A stretch of 64,000 nt of DNA from Limosilactobacillus avistercoris (GCF_014836425.1 NZ_JACSQW010000008.1:19699-83698); one strand, 5' to 3'. Positions 17,064 through 27,104 are shown, numbered from the stretch's first letter. Translations and numbers: made by a program. Notes: generated by a model from the sequence alone, not told the origin.

Positions 17064-18317
17064 GTGGATTATCGTCTTGCTAAAGGTGTCGATCTTCATG
17101 TTATTCCGACAGAGCAGTTTAAGATGACCCATATCTTAATTGACTTTGCGACACCACAGACAACTACGAATGCCACAGCAAGGAACCTCCTTGCTAACCT
17201 ATTAGAAACAAGCACCCATCTTTACCCGACGCAAACTGCCCTTGCTCGGCAAATGGCTAAGTTGTATGGTGCATTTGCTTCGCTTGGGGTTGGTCGAGTT
17301 GGACGTTTGCATACCGTTCGCTTACGGTCAAGTTTTATCAATAATCACTTGGCGCAAAAAGATTTATTTATACAGGTAACTGAATTAATTAATCAAATAC
17401 TATTTCATCCGTTAATCGATGATGGAGAATTTGATAGTCCAACGTTCCGTCTTCAGGTAAATAACCTTACTAGTTCAATCAAGGCGTTGTACGATGATAA
17501 GCAATTTTATGCTAACCAGCAGTTATTAAAGTTGTATTATAATTCTGATTCAGTTATGCAGGTACCGAGCTTTGGAAGAATTTCTGATCTTGATTACTGT
17601 ACTCCAGCAAGCTTGGTCCAGACATATGAAAAGATGATTAATCAAGATAAAGTGGATATATTCGTTCTGGGAAATGTTGAACCAGAAAGGGTATGTTCAG
17701 CAATTTGTCAATTACCATTTGGTGATCGAGATCCATTGCTTCCGGAAACAACCTTTTATTTTCAAGAGCCTCATGAAGGTGTGTTTAATAAAAGAGAGCA
17801 GCAACGGGTTAGTCAGGCTAAGCTAGATTTAGGGTATAATCTACCGATTTATTATCGTGATCCGCTATACCCGGCTGCCTTAGTTTTTAATGGCCTTTTT
17901 GGAGGAACTCCATATTCAAAGCTCTTTACTAATGTTCGGGAAAAAGCTGGTCTAGCCTACTATGCTTCTAGTCGCCTAGCTCCTTTTTCTGGATTAATTA
18001 ATGTGCAAACTGGCATTCAACCAGCCGATTATCAAACTACTCTAGAAATGATTCAGGAGCAGGTAGCCGAACTGCAAGCAGGGAATTTTACTGCAGAGGT
18101 AATGCGTGAGGTTCAAGACGCATTGATTAATCAGCATTATGCCGGCTTTGATTTAGCAAATAACATATTAGAGCATCACTTGGTTAACCAGTTACTTTCG
18201 TTACCAGAGCAAACTGATTTTGCACAGCAAATTAACCGGGTGACCAAAGATGATGTGACAAAGGTTGCATCAATGATTAAACTACAAGCAAGCTATTTAT
18301 TGAGTGGTGAGAAATAA
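17064..18317 (+). CDS. yfmF: M16 peptidase-like protein, YfmF/YmfF type (inactive subunit)
   Basis: Member of the insulinase (M16) fold, 417 residues. The zinc-binding HxxEH motif is absent, as in the non-catalytic partner of two-subunit M16 enzymes. The family has been linked in Bacillus to completion of the 5-aminopentanol modification of elongation factor P; whether that applies here is unknown. An ATG at 17037 is in frame, but gggaga at 17051-17056 is placed for the GTG at 17064 (MDYRLAKGVDLHVIPT). Seven bases separate it from its partner yfmH. Confidence 0.85.
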   Translation: MDYRLAKGVDLHVIPTEQFKMTHILIDFATPQTTTNATARNLLANLLETSTHLYPTQTALARQMAKLYGAFASLGVGRVGRLHTVRLRSSFINNHLAQKDLFIQVTELINQILFHPLIDDGEFDSPTFRLQVNNLTSSIKALYDDKQFYANQQLLKLYYNSDSVMQVPSFGRISDLDYCTPASLVQTYEKMINQDKVDIFVLGNVEPERVCSAICQLPFGDRDPLLPETTFYFQEPHEGVFNKREQQRVSQAKLDLGYNLPIYYRDPLYPAALVFNGLFGGTPYSKLFTNVREKAGLAYYASSRLAPFSGLINVQTGIQPADYQTTLEMIQEQVAELQAGNFTAEVMREVQDALINQHYAGFDLANNILEHHLVNQLLSLPEQTDFAQQINRVTKDDVTKVASMIKLQASYLLSGEK

Positions 18318-18323
18318 AACTAT

Positions 18324-19622
18324 ATGAATAAAGAAATTTATGAAGAATTTAACCAGCCAATTTACCGACAACAATTAGCGAATGGCTTGACATTACAGAT
18401 GATGCCGATGGCTGGGTATCATAAGACATATGCAAGTTATACTACCGATTTTGGCTCAATTGATAATTGTTTTGTTCCATATGGTAAACAGGATGCTATT
18501 AAAGTGCCAGATGGAATTGCTCACTTTTTGGAACATAAGATGTTTGAGAAAGCTGACCATGATGCATTTGACTTATTTGGAAAGCTTGGTGCTGATTCCA
18601 ATGCCTTTACTAGTTTTACCCAAACGAGTTATCTTTTTTCAACTACGAGTCATGTTCATGAAAGTTTGGATGTTCTCTTAGATTTTGTTCAGGAACCGTA
18701 TTTTACCGAACAGACGGTAAATAAGGAACAAGGAATTATCGCTCAGGAAATTAAGATGTATGAAGATGATGCATCTTGGCGACTGTATCTTGGTATCCTG
18801 GGGAACCTTTATCCTCATGATCCAATGCATATCGATATAGCAGGAACAGTGGAAAGTATCAGTAAGATTACCCCTGAATACTTGATGGAGACATATAAGA
18901 CATTTTATCAGCCAAGTAACATGAACTTAGTTCTAGCTGGTAACTTGAATCCTGACGAAATTGTTGATTGGGTAACCCAAAATCAAAGCCAGCGGCAATT
19001 TTTACCTGCAATCAAGCCAAACCGGATTTTTAACCTTAATGATCCATCGGCTCACGATGTAATTCCATTTAGATCCTTAACCATGGACGTTGCTCGGCCA
19101 AAAGTAATTGTTGGTTTACGGGGAATTGAGATGCCTGAGGATGGTCAGGAACGGCTGCGTTATAAGTTAGCAATTGATTTATTACTGGACGTTCTTTTTG
19201 ATGATACTTCGGATAATTACCTCCGCTTGTACAACAATGAAGTTCTTGATGATTCATTTGCTTATAATCTAGAAATGCAACGTGATTTTTACTTTGCATA
19301 TTTCAGTTCAGATACCGATCAGATGGAACGATTTGCGGATGAAGTAATTGCTATTTTAGAAAGTGCTGATCAACAGATCGATGCTGCAAGAACACGTTTT
19401 AATGAGATTAAAAATGCAGAAATTGGTCGTTTAACGGGCTTGCTGGATTCACCAGAAGCGGTTGCTAATCATTATGGAGGAAAGTTCTTTGACGGGGCCA
19501 ATCTGATGGATGAAATTAGGGTGCTACGGTCAATTAACCTAGATGATCTCTATGATGTTGCTAAGCGATTCATCGTTTCTCAAGGAATTTCTGTATTCCA
19601 AATTATCCCGCAACACCGTTAA
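18324..19622 (+). CDS. yfmH: M16 family metallopeptidase, YfmH/YmfH type (active subunit)
   Basis: Catalytic partner of the preceding protein. The inverted zinc motif HFLEH is at residues 67-71 (H67, E70, H71), with the distal glutamate in the EQGIIAQEIKMYEDD region near residue 142. Both M16 halves are recognisable over 432 residues, which is normal length. Cytoplasmic: no signal peptide. Translationally close to yfmF, with rodZ and pgsA downstream; the order yfmF-yfmH-rodZ-pgsA-cinA-recA is widely kept in Firmicutes. Confidence 0.9.
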   Translation: MNKEIYEEFNQPIYRQQLANGLTLQMMPMAGYHKTYASYTTDFGSIDNCFVPYGKQDAIKVPDGIAHFLEHKMFEKADHDAFDLFGKLGADSNAFTSFTQTSYLFSTTSHVHESLDVLLDFVQEPYFTEQTVNKEQGIIAQEIKMYEDDASWRLYLGILGNLYPHDPMHIDIAGTVESISKITPEYLMETYKTFYQPSNMNLVLAGNLNPDEIVDWVTQNQSQRQFLPAIKPNRIFNLNDPSAHDVIPFRSLTMDVARPKVIVGLRGIEMPEDGQERLRYKLAIDLLLDVLFDDTSDNYLRLYNNEVLDDSFAYNLEMQRDFYFAYFSSDTDQMERFADEVIAILESADQQIDAARTRFNEIKNAEIGRLTGLLDSPEAVANHYGGKFFDGANLMDEIRVLRSINLDDLYDVAKRFIVSQGISVFQIIPQHR

Positions 19623-19658
19623 TTCAAGATTTTCTTAATAATTGATAACGGAATGCCA

Positions 19659-19667
19659 TGCTATAAT
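19659..19667 (+). promoter_or_regulatory. Extended -10 promoter of the rodZ-pgsA unit
   Basis: TGCTATAAT with consensus TATAAT and the upstream TG; no good -35 at 17 bases. It lies 41 bases before the next ATG. Confidence 0.6.
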
Positions 19668-19707
19668 TAGCAGGTAGGAATTAAAATTCAGAGATGGAGA
19701 TATCACA

Positions 19708-20802
19708 ATGAGTGAAAACGATAATGAACAACGGATCGAAATTGGTAAGAAACTTCGTGATGCTCGACAGGCAAAGGGCTACACGTTAGATGACTTACAA
19801 CAATTAACTAAAATTCAAAAGCGGTACTTAATTGCGATCGAAGATGAAAAATTTGATGAGTTACCGGGCGACTTTTATGTTCGGGCTTTTATTAAACAAT
19901 ACGCAGATACTGTTGGTCTTGATGGCAATGAGCTGCTAAAAGAATTTAATGAACAGCTGCCACAAACTAAGACAAAAGAATATTCTGAGCACATTAGTCA
20001 AGCAGTAGAAACACGGGCTAACCGACGGAAAACAGTTAGTCAGGGTGTCAGCAAAGTTCGCCAGTACTTGCCAACAATTATTATTGCCTGTGTAATCGTG
20101 ATTGTTTTGGCAGCAATTTGGGTGACCGCAATTGTGCGTGGTCATCAAGATGCTTCCACGAAGATTGATAATAGCTCTGTTTCAGTTTCTGGTGAAAGCC
20201 GGAAAAAGAGTAGTAGCTCTGTAAAGAAACACTCAACTAAGTCGCCGAAGAAGAGCACTGCAATTAAACTAACGGAAGTTAGTCGGAATAACAATAGTGT
20301 TACCTATAACGCTGCTTCACTGAAGAAAGATACAAAATTACAAATTAAGACAAGCGGCCGGGCATGGAACAGTGTGACTACTGATGGAACCAGTGCCTTA
20401 AGTCGGACGATGGATGCTAATTCAACGGCTGACGTAACCATTAAACGGACTGCTAATACCGTTGTGATTACGGTTGGAAATGCTTCAGCAACGAGTTTGA
20501 AGCTTGGTAATAAGAAGATTAACTTTACTGATAACGGTCGTTACAATAATACTCGAACAGTTACGATTCACTTTGGTAATTCTTCTAGTTCGTCAGCTTC
20601 TAGCAGTGCATCCTCTACTCGGACAACAACTACTAACAATAACCAACGGACTACGACTCAGACAACAAGGACAAACGAAACAAATCGGAATACAACCACA
20701 ACTCCGGTTCGTTCAACTAACGCTCCTGCAACAAACCAGGGGCAAAATCAAAGTCGGTCACAGAACCAACAACCACAGACTAACCAAACGCAATCACGCT
20801 AA
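19708..20802 (+). CDS. RodZ-like helix-turn-helix membrane protein
   Basis: Related to RodZ/YmfM, which links MreB to the membrane. An N-terminal HTH domain (about residues 10-75, with GYTLDDLQQLTKIQKRYL) is cytoplasmic. A single membrane segment follows at about 121-143. Outside lie a Ser/Lys-rich linker, a DUF4115-like beta domain (about 185-285), and a tail of about 70 residues very rich in Thr, Asn, Gln and Ser. The 364-residue length is extended by this low-complexity tail, which looks like a wall-spanning or flexible region. The pgsA gene follows 21 bases later. Confidence 0.85.
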   Translation: MSENDNEQRIEIGKKLRDARQAKGYTLDDLQQLTKIQKRYLIAIEDEKFDELPGDFYVRAFIKQYADTVGLDGNELLKEFNEQLPQTKTKEYSEHISQAVETRANRRKTVSQGVSKVRQYLPTIIIACVIVIVLAAIWVTAIVRGHQDASTKIDNSSVSVSGESRKKSSSSVKKHSTKSPKKSTAIKLTEVSRNNNSVTYNAASLKKDTKLQIKTSGRAWNSVTTDGTSALSRTMDANSTADVTIKRTANTVVITVGNASATSLKLGNKKINFTDNGRYNNTRTVTIHFGNSSSSSASSSASSTRTTTTNNNQRTTTQTTRTNETNRNTTTTPVRSTNAPATNQGQNQSRSQNQQPQTNQTQSR

Positions 20803-20823
20803 TTGTTATGAGGAGGAAGTAAT

Positions 20824-21411
20824 TTGAATTTACCTAATAAATTAACAGTTGTGCGTTTAACCATCATTCCCTTTTTCTTGTTGTTAATGGTTTTGCCATT
20901 GAAATCATGGGGTGCCATTAGTTTCTGGGGAGCAACAATTCCGGTTTCCCAATTTATTGCAGCAATCTTGTTTATTGCAGCAACATTGACCGATAATTTA
21001 GATGGTCGAATTGCACGAAAGCATCATTTAGTAACTAATTTTGGTAAGTTTACTGATCCATTAGCAGATAAATTACTAGTAATGACAGCATTTATTGTCT
21101 TGACTGGAAATCAAGTAGTTCCTGCATGGGTAACCTCAATTATTATCTGGCGAGAACTATCTGTTACTGGATTGCGTCTCTTGTTGGTAGAACAAGATGG
21201 GGTTGTTTTGGCTGCCAAAATGCCGGGAAAGATCAAGACGACTACCCAGTTCATTGCGATTATTTTCTTATTGCTTAATAACGTAATTTTTGCAATCTGG
21301 GGGATACCATTTGGACAAATCATGCTATATATTTGCCTATTCTTTACTATTTACTCTGGTGTTGATTACTTTATTCAGGGTAGAGATGTCTTTTCAGATG
21401 GTTTTAAATAG
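20824..21411 (+). CDS. pgsA: CDP-diacylglycerol--glycerol-3-phosphate 3-phosphatidyltransferase
   Basis: Makes phosphatidylglycerol phosphate from CDP-diacylglycerol and glycerol-3-phosphate, the committed step to PG and cardiolipin. The CDP-alcohol phosphotransferase motif D-G-x2-A-R-x8-G-x3-D-x3-D is complete at about residues 59-81 (NLDGRIAR ... GKFTDPLADK). There are about five membrane segments in 195 residues. The start is TTG, fixed by the RBS gaggaggaag at 20810-20819. Terminator follows at once. Confidence 0.95.
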   Translation: MNLPNKLTVVRLTIIPFFLLLMVLPLKSWGAISFWGATIPVSQFIAAILFIAATLTDNLDGRIARKHHLVTNFGKFTDPLADKLLVMTAFIVLTGNQVVPAWVTSIIIWRELSVTGLRLLLVEQDGVVLAAKMPGKIKTTTQFIAIIFLLLNNVIFAIWGIPFGQIMLYICLFFTIYSGVDYFIQGRDVFSDGFK

Positions 21412-21416
21412 TAAAT

Positions 21417-21480
21417 AAAAACGAAGAGCGAACTTTAGGAGTCATGAATAGCTTCTTACATTCGCTCTTTGTTTTTATTT
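21417..21480 (+). terminator. Terminator after pgsA
   Basis: A 16-bp stem (aaaaacgaagagcgaa with ttcgctctttgttttt, one G-T pair) is followed by T-rich sequence. Confidence 0.8.
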
Positions 21481-21595
21481 TTAAATAATTATAGATGTTT
21501 TGGCGGAAAACGTTCATTTTAGTTTTGAAATATGATGACATTGGTCTGTACCTTTTAAAAGAAGGGTTCAATTTTTATGATAAGAAGATGAAACT

Positions 21596-22545
21596 ATGCT
21601 TTTATTCTTAAAGCCGGCTCCTGATGCTAAGGTTAAAGTCCCAAAGAATAAGATTGCGACCGTCTATAAGTGGCGTCAGGTCGGTGTGTTATTGTCAATC
21701 TGTATCGGTTACATTGGCTATTATGTTATTCGTCTTATTTTTACAACCGAGCAGAATGATATTATGAAGCAGTACGGCTTTACCACTGCTGATATTGGAA
21801 TGGTCCTTTCGTGTTTTGGTATCGGTTATGGTATTTCCAAGCTATTCATGGGAGCACTTAGTGATAAGAGTAACCCCAACTACTACCTAGCAACTGGTTT
21901 GATTATTTCAGCAATTTTGAACTTTGGCTTGGGTGCCACGAGAAACCTTTACGTAATGATGTTCCTGATATTGGTAATGTCAATTGCGCAGGGGATGGGG
22001 GCTGCTGCTTGTCAACGGATTATCCAACTATGGTGGGGAAAGAAACACCGTGGGGCAATCTACTCTATTTGGTCATCCGCTCATAATGCTGGTGCATTTG
22101 TCTGTGTTGCCGTTGTTCAATTAGCAACTTTCATGATCTCCGGCTCAATTCCTGCAGTATTCTACACTGCATCAGTTGTGTCATCTTACTATTTATTTGT
22201 CTGACAACCTATTTCTTTAGCACTAGTTATGTTTTGATTGTTACCGTCCTTTTTATCATGGGAACGTTAATTTACGCACCGTTAACTTTGGTTGGTTTAA
22301 TGGTAAACGAAGCCGTTCCAAAGTTTGCTGTTGGTTCATCAACAGGATTTATGGGCTTTTTCCAGTATATCTTTGGTGAAACCTTAGCAACGGCCTTAAT
22401 TGGTGTTTTGGTCTCCAAGTATGGATGGTTGGCAAGTAATATTGTTCTTTATTCAGCAGCAGCTCTTGCGTTATTGTTATTAATCTACATTATGTTTAAT
22501 GAGAATAGAGTTGCTAAGCTTGCTAAAGAAGGTATAAAAGAATAA
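21596..22545 (+). pseudogene. Broken organophosphate:phosphate antiporter (UhpT/GlpT family MFS)
   Basis: Two out-of-phase pieces of one major facilitator gene. The first (21596-22204, 202 residues) matches the N-terminal half, ending ...SIPAVFYTASVVSSYYLFV then TGA. The second, in another frame from about 22201 and carrying 103 residues after a TTG at 22234, matches the C-terminal part (GTLIYAPLTLVGLMVNE, STGFMGFFQYIFGETLA). Family members have about 450 residues; roughly 140 from the middle are missing, so this is an internal deletion with frameshift rather than a single-base error. The intact protein would exchange hexose phosphate or glycerol-3-phosphate for phosphate. Confidence 0.88.
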
Positions 22546-22569
22546 AGGCTTGCTAATATTATTTATTTT

Positions 22570-22610
22570 GGGCACTAGTTTCAATTTTTATTGGATACTA
22601 GGCCCTTTTT
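22570..22610 (+). terminator. Terminator after the MFS pseudogene
   Basis: gggcactagt pairs with actaggccc (one bulged A), with tcaa/ttgg extending the stem, and ttttt follows. Confidence 0.7.
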
Positions 22611-22726
22611 AGATCAAGGCTTATATTAATAGGGGATTAGTTATATGATTGATCTAGAATTTAGAATAGAAATTAAAAAGTAGGATTAGACAATTTTTAC
22701 GTTATTAATACTTGGAGGCAAAAAAC

Positions 22727-23968
22727 ATGAATGCAGAAATTATTTCGGTTGGTGATGAGCTCCAACGTGGTGAAATCACTAATACTAATTCAGCGTTCTT
22801 AACAAAAAAATTGAATTCTTTAGGAATTGTTATAATGTCACAAGTAACTATTGGTGATGATCCAGACGCTATTATTAGCAGTGTTCATGGAGGAAAAGGG
22901 CAAGCTGATTTGCTCTTTGTTTGCGGTGGCTTAGGGCCTACTGCAGATGACGTTACCTTATCAGCAGTTGCTAAGGCTGTTGATATGCCAGTAAAGACTG
23001 ATATCCCAACATGGCAACATCTTTTAAGCATTTTTGCTCAACGCCAAATTGACGTTCAACCAGAGAATAAGCGCCAGGCACAATATGTTGGTAAATTGAT
23101 TCCTAATTCGCGGGGACTAGCTTTAGGAAGTTGGGTTAAGCTGGGTAAGCAACGCGTCGTTGTCCTTCCAGGGCCACCTTCTGAATTTCAAGCAATGGTG
23201 GAACAAGAAGTGATTCCCATGATTATTAAAGAATTTAATATTCAAAAGACAATTAAAACCCGGGCACTCCATTTTCTCGGGAGACCTGAGTCGATTTTGA
23301 TGAATGATTTGAAATCGGTGATGGAAACTTATCCAGACATCACGATTACTTCGTATGTTAAGCCTACTAATATTGAGCTCCGGTTAACTGGCTTTATGAA
23401 TAAGCAAATAGATATTGATGCCCGGTTTGATCAGGTAACAAAGATGATTCTTGAAAAAGAGGGTGAATATTACCTGGGAATGGGAAATAATTTCAGCCTA
23501 GTAAATAAGGTAGTTAACTTACTTAAACAACAAAAATTGAAAATTACTGGAGCTGAAAGTTTAACTGGCGGTCTCTTTCAGAGTACGATTTGTTCAGTTC
23601 CTGGTGCTTCAGAAATTTTTGATGGAGGATTTGTCACTTATGCCGCATCAGCAAAGGTTAAATTGCTAGGGATCCCTTCTACGTTGATTGAACATAATGG
23701 GGTAGTAAGTAGTGCTACTGCTGAAGCAATGGCTGAATATTCTCGTAAAAAACTTGGTGCTGACTTTGGGCTTGGCTTTACCGGGGTTGCAGGTCCAGAT
23801 AGCCTAGAAGGTAATCCGGCAGGGACTGTTTGGATTGGATTAGCGCGTAAGGGGGAAAAGCCAATTTCAAAACAATTACACCTAGCGGGTTACTTAGGCC
23901 GACAAGAGATTCGTTTGTTAAGTGTCCAGTATGGTTTACAAATGGTTTTACGAGAAATTAAAAAATAA
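22727..23968 (+). CDS. cinA: CinA family protein (competence/damage-inducible protein A)
   Basis: Two-domain protein of 413 residues: an N-terminal MoCF-type domain (GDELQRGEITNTNSAF at the start, CGGLGPTADD near residue 67) and a C-terminal CinA domain (GAESLTGGLFQS near 276, GFVTYAASAKVKLLGI). Related proteins act in pyridine nucleotide salvage (NMN deamidase, ADP-ribose pyrophosphatase); in streptococci cinA is co-expressed with recA in competence. An in-frame TTG at 22712 overlaps the RBS (tggagg), so the ATG at 22727 was chosen. The usual Cys of AESCTGG is Leu here. Confidence 0.92.
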   Translation: MNAEIISVGDELQRGEITNTNSAFLTKKLNSLGIVIMSQVTIGDDPDAIISSVHGGKGQADLLFVCGGLGPTADDVTLSAVAKAVDMPVKTDIPTWQHLLSIFAQRQIDVQPENKRQAQYVGKLIPNSRGLALGSWVKLGKQRVVVLPGPPSEFQAMVEQEVIPMIIKEFNIQKTIKTRALHFLGRPESILMNDLKSVMETYPDITITSYVKPTNIELRLTGFMNKQIDIDARFDQVTKMILEKEGEYYLGMGNNFSLVNKVVNLLKQQKLKITGAESLTGGLFQSTICSVPGASEIFDGGFVTYAASAKVKLLGIPSTLIEHNGVVSSATAEAMAEYSRKKLGADFGLGFTGVAGPDSLEGNPAGTVWIGLARKGEKPISKQLHLAGYLGRQEIRLLSVQYGLQMVLREIKK

Positions 23969-23969
23969 T

Positions 23970-23983
23970 CGAACCATTGTTCG
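23970..23983 (+). promoter_or_regulatory. LexA (SOS) box upstream of recA
   Basis: CGAAC-CATT-GTTCG is a perfect match to the Gram-positive DinR/LexA palindrome CGAAC-N4-GTTCG. It starts 2 bases after the cinA stop and ends 9 bases before the recA -35. RecA is therefore predicted to be SOS-inducible independently of cinA. Confidence 0.9.
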
Positions 23984-23992
23984 CTAAAATTC

Positions 23993-24020
23993 TTGTTTTT
24001 TTGTCCAAAACTGTTATGAT
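23993..24020 (+). promoter_or_regulatory. Promoter of recA
   Basis: TTGTTT, 16 bases, TATGAT, with TG one base before the -10 (extended -10). It lies just downstream of the LexA box. Confidence 0.65.
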
Positions 24021-24056
24021 TATTAACGGATATTCCGTTTCAAAGGAGGAATTATT

Positions 24057-25142
24057 TTGGCTGATCAACGAAAAGCAGCACTTGATGTCGCAATTCGTAA
24101 AATTGAAAAGAATTTCGGTAAGGGTTCCATCATGCGGATGGGTGACGCAGCCGATATGAAGATTGCAACGGTGTCAAGTGGCTCATTAGCAATTGACAAG
24201 GCCCTTGGGGTAGGTGGCTATCCCCGTGGTCGAATTGTTGAAATTTATGGTCCTGAAAGTTCAGGAAAGACAACTGTTGCATTGCAAGCAGTTGCTGAAG
24301 TTCAACGTCAAGGTGGTACAGCAGCTTATATTGATGCTGAAAATGCCCTTGATCCTCAATATGCAGAGGCATTAGGGGTAAATATTGATGATCTACTTCT
24401 TTCCCAGCCTGATACTGGTGAAGAAGGGTTGGAGATTGCTGACGCATTGATTTCAAGTGGAGCAGTGGACTTAGTTGTTGTTGATTCAGTTGCTGCCCTT
24501 GTACCACGTGCTGAAATTGAAGGTGAGATGGGAGATGCTCACGTCGGTCTCCAAGCACGGTTAATGTCACAAGCATTGCGGAAGCTTTCTGGAGAAATCA
24601 ATAAAACAAAGACAATTGCAATCTTTATTAACCAAATTCGTGAAAAAGTTGGTGTAATGTTCGGTAATCCTGAGACGACTACTGGTGGTCGGGCATTAAA
24701 GTTCTATTCGACCATTCGGATGGAAATTCGTCGTTCTGAACAAATTAAGAACGGGACGAATGTTATCGGTAACCGAACTAAGATTAAGATTGTTAAAAAT
24801 AAGGTTGCTCCACCGTTCAAGCGTGCCGAAGTTGATATCATGTATGGTGAAGGAATTTCTAAGACCGGTGAACTTCTTGATATGGCCGTTGATAAGGACC
24901 TTGTTAATAAGTCTGGTGCATGGTACTCATACGGAGACGAACGCATTGGCCAAGGTCGTGAAAATGCAAAGAAATGGTTAGCAGAACATCCTGATAGTAT
25001 GGCAGAACTAATGAATAAGGTTCGTGAAGCTTATGGGATGGAGCCATTGAAGGGTACTGCTAACGACAAAGATAAAAGCGAAAAGCAAGATTCTAAAACT
25101 GGTTCTAAGCAGGAAACTATCGAAGAAGCAAGTAAAAAGTAA
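24057..25142 (+). CDS. recA: Recombinase RecA
   Basis: Forms ATP-dependent filaments on single-stranded DNA, drives strand exchange and triggers LexA self-cleavage. Walker [10 protein letters not shown] lies at residues 65-73; the MAW region, L1/L2 loops and the [20 protein letters not shown] segment are intact. The 361-residue protein ends in a charged, lysine/serine-rich tail. The start is TTG, fixed by aaggagg at 24043-24049. A terminator follows. Confidence 0.98.
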   Translation: MADQRKAALDVAIRKIEKNFGKGSIMRMGDAADMKIATVSSGSLAIDKALGVGGYPRGRIVEIYGPESSGKTTVALQAVAEVQRQGGTAAYIDAENALDPQYAEALGVNIDDLLLSQPDTGEEGLEIADALISSGAVDLVVVDSVAALVPRAEIEGEMGDAHVGLQARLMSQALRKLSGEINKTKTIAIFINQIREKVGVMFGNPETTTGGRALKFYSTIRMEIRRSEQIKNGTNVIGNRTKIKIVKNKVAPPFKRAEVDIMYGEGISKTGELLDMAVDKDLVNKSGAWYSYGDERIGQGRENAKKWLAEHPDSMAELMNKVREAYGMEPLKGTANDKDKSEKQDSKTGSKQETIEEASKK

Positions 25143-25156
25143 AGATTTTTAATTTT

Positions 25157-25194
25157 AGGAGGAGAATTACTAAATTAGTAGTTCTCCTCCTTTT
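25157..25194 (+). terminator. Terminator after recA
   Basis: aggaggagaattacta (25157-25172) pairs with tagtagttctcctcct (25176-25191), then tttt. Confidence 0.85.
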
Positions 25195-25211
25195 AATTAT
25201 TAAAAGAGTGG

Positions 25212-25240
25212 TTGACACTAATTAACCGCAAGCTTAAAAT
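25212..25240 (+). promoter_or_regulatory. Promoter of rny
   Basis: TTGACA, 17 bases, TAAAAT. The roughly 80-base leader that follows contains an A/T-rich imperfect hairpin (about 25240-25277: tttaac, tgata / tatca, gttaaa). Confidence 0.75.
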
Positions 25241-25329
25241 TTAACTTGTGTGATATTTAATTTATCATACGGTTAAATTAAACTAATTAATTGAACCAAT
25301 AATAAAAATATAGTGAAAGCGGAGGTGAA

Positions 25330-26892
25330 ATGATGGAAGCTTTCGGCTTAGTTTTCGCCGCGCTTGCTATGGTTGTCGGTATTATTATTGGATATGCAAT
25401 TCATAAGGTTTCTGTTGAGAAGCAACTTAAAGTTGCAAACCAAAGTGCAGACCAAATTCTTTCCACTGCAAAGCAGGATGCAGCGACGGCGAAAAAAGAG
25501 GCAATTTTAGAAGCTAAGGAAGAAAGCCATCGTTACCGGGAAAGTGTTGAACAAGAATTAAAACAACGGCGAAGCGAAGTTCAAAAGCAAGAGGATCGGC
25601 TCTTGCAACGAGAAACATCATTGGATCGTAAGGATGATGCTTTAGAAAAACGTGAAGATGCTGTTGGTAAACGAGAACACCAACTTGAACAACAAACAAA
25701 CCAGTTAAAGTTATCCCAAGAAAAGGCTGATTCATTAATCGAAGAACGGCAACAAGAATTAGAAAAGGTTGCCCAATTATCCCATGATGAAGCTAAAAAG
25801 CAGGTCTTAGATCAAGTTAAGGAAGAGTTGAAGACTGAGCGTGCAATCATGATTCGTGATAGTGAACAGAATGCGGAATTAACTGCTGATAAGACAGCAA
25901 AGAAGTTAATTGTCGAAGCAATTCAACGGAGTGCAGCCGATGTTGTCTCCGAAGCTACCGTTTCCGTTGTTAATTTACCAAATGACGACATGAAGGGGAG
26001 AATTATAGGTCGTGAAGGTCGTAATATTCGGACCCTTGAAACATTGACCGGGATTGATTTAATTATTGATGATACTCCTGAAGCTGTTGTGTTAAGTGGG
26101 TTTGACCCGGTTCGACGTGAAATTGCTAAGATCGCGTTGGAGAAACTGATCCAGGATGGTCGGATCCATCCAGCAAGAATTGAAGAGGCTGTTGATAAGG
26201 CTCGCCAAGAAATGGACGCTAACCTCCGGGAAACTGGGGAACAAGCACTCTTTGATCTTGGAATTCACTCGATGCATCCTGATTTGATTAAGACGGTTGG
26301 TCGAATGAAGTACCGGACAAGTTATGGTCAAAATGTTCTAGATCACTCTATTGAGGTTGCTAAGCTTGCTGGAATAATGGCTGCTGAACTAGGTGAAGAT
26401 GTAACTCTTGCTAAGCGTGCTGGCTTATTGCACGATATTGGAAAGGCAATTGACCATGAAGTTGATGGTTCACACGTTGAACTTGGTGTCGAATTAACTA
26501 CGAAGTATAAGGAAAATAAGGTAGTTATTAATACGATTGCCTCACACCATGGTGACGTACCGGCTAAATCAGTAATTGCAGCTCTTGTTCAAGCTGCTGA
26601 TGCTATTTCTGGTGCTCGTCCTGGTGCGCGGAGTGAATCACTTGAACAATATATTCAACGATTAAAGAAACTAGAAAGTATTGCAAATGACCATGATGGT
26701 GTCGATCATAGTTACGCAATTCAGGCAGGTCGTGAATTACGGGTAATTGTAAAGCCAAAGAAGATTTCTGATCTTCAAGCGACTGTTTTATCTCATGACA
26801 TTAAGCACGAGATTGAACAAGAACTTGAATATCCAGGGCACATTAAGGTAACGGTTATTCGTGAAGTTCGTGCGATCGACTATGCAAAATAA
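25330..26892 (+). CDS. rny: Ribonuclease Y
   Basis: Membrane-anchored endoribonuclease that starts mRNA decay. An N-terminal membrane segment (residues 3-22) is followed by a long charged coiled coil (about 30-200), a KH domain ([15 protein letters not shown] from about 223) and an HD domain with H368-D369 in LLHDIGKA. Length 520, as expected. The RBS ggaggtg fits the ATG at 25330; a second ATG follows immediately and could also serve. It sits between recA and mutS, as in other lactobacilli. Confidence 0.95.
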   Translation: MMEAFGLVFAALAMVVGIIIGYAIHKVSVEKQLKVANQSADQILSTAKQDAATAKKEAILEAKEESHRYRESVEQELKQRRSEVQKQEDRLLQRETSLDRKDDALEKREDAVGKREHQLEQQTNQLKLSQEKADSLIEERQQELEKVAQLSHDEAKKQVLDQVKEELKTERAIMIRDSEQNAELTADKTAKKLIVEAIQRSAADVVSEATVSVVNLPNDDMKGRIIGREGRNIRTLETLTGIDLIIDDTPEAVVLSGFDPVRREIAKIALEKLIQDGRIHPARIEEAVDKARQEMDANLRETGEQALFDLGIHSMHPDLIKTVGRMKYRTSYGQNVLDHSIEVAKLAGIMAAELGEDVTLAKRAGLLHDIGKAIDHEVDGSHVELGVELTTKYKENKVVINTIASHHGDVPAKSVIAALVQAADAISGARPGARSESLEQYIQRLKKLESIANDHDGVDHSYAIQAGRELRVIVKPKKISDLQATVLSHDIKHEIEQELEYPGHIKVTVIREVRAIDYAK

Positions 26893-26918
26893 ATGTTAGC
26901 TAAGGCATTTTAATATAG

Positions 26919-26957
26919 GAAAGAGACCGGGGATGCTCCTGGCCTCTTTCTTTATTT
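26919..26957 (+). terminator. Terminator after rny
   Basis: gaaagagacc..gg pairs imperfectly with cctggcctctttc around a gatg loop; tttattt follows. Confidence 0.7.
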
Positions 26958-27006
26958 AAAAAATAGTTAATACTGGAGTAATAGCTTTATTTTGTTTTTC
27001 ACTTTC

Positions 27007-27035
27007 TTGCACTTGAATTATGCAAAAAATATAAT
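27007..27035 (+). promoter_or_regulatory. Promoter of the mutS-mutL-ruvAB unit
   Basis: TTGCAC, 17 bases, TATAAT. About 70 bases lie between it and the mutS GTG. Confidence 0.7.
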
Positions 27036-27104
27036 AAGTAAAGTATAGTTGCACGAAAAAAACGTTCTATTTATGTAGAGAGAAAATTTGCGGGGTGAAA
27101 TTAG

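Noticed and set aside
20504..20827. 107-codon plus-strand frame within the RodZ-like gene
   Set aside because: Out-of-frame reading of the Thr/Asn/Gln-rich tail; no RBS.
23977..24159. 60-codon frame across the recA promoter
   Set aside because: Overlaps the LexA box, promoter and recA start; TTG start without RBS.
24130..24576. 148-codon open frame on the minus strand inside recA
   Set aside because: Lies wholly within recA, is very rich in Gln, Leu and His, and has no RBS; a shadow of recA codon use.
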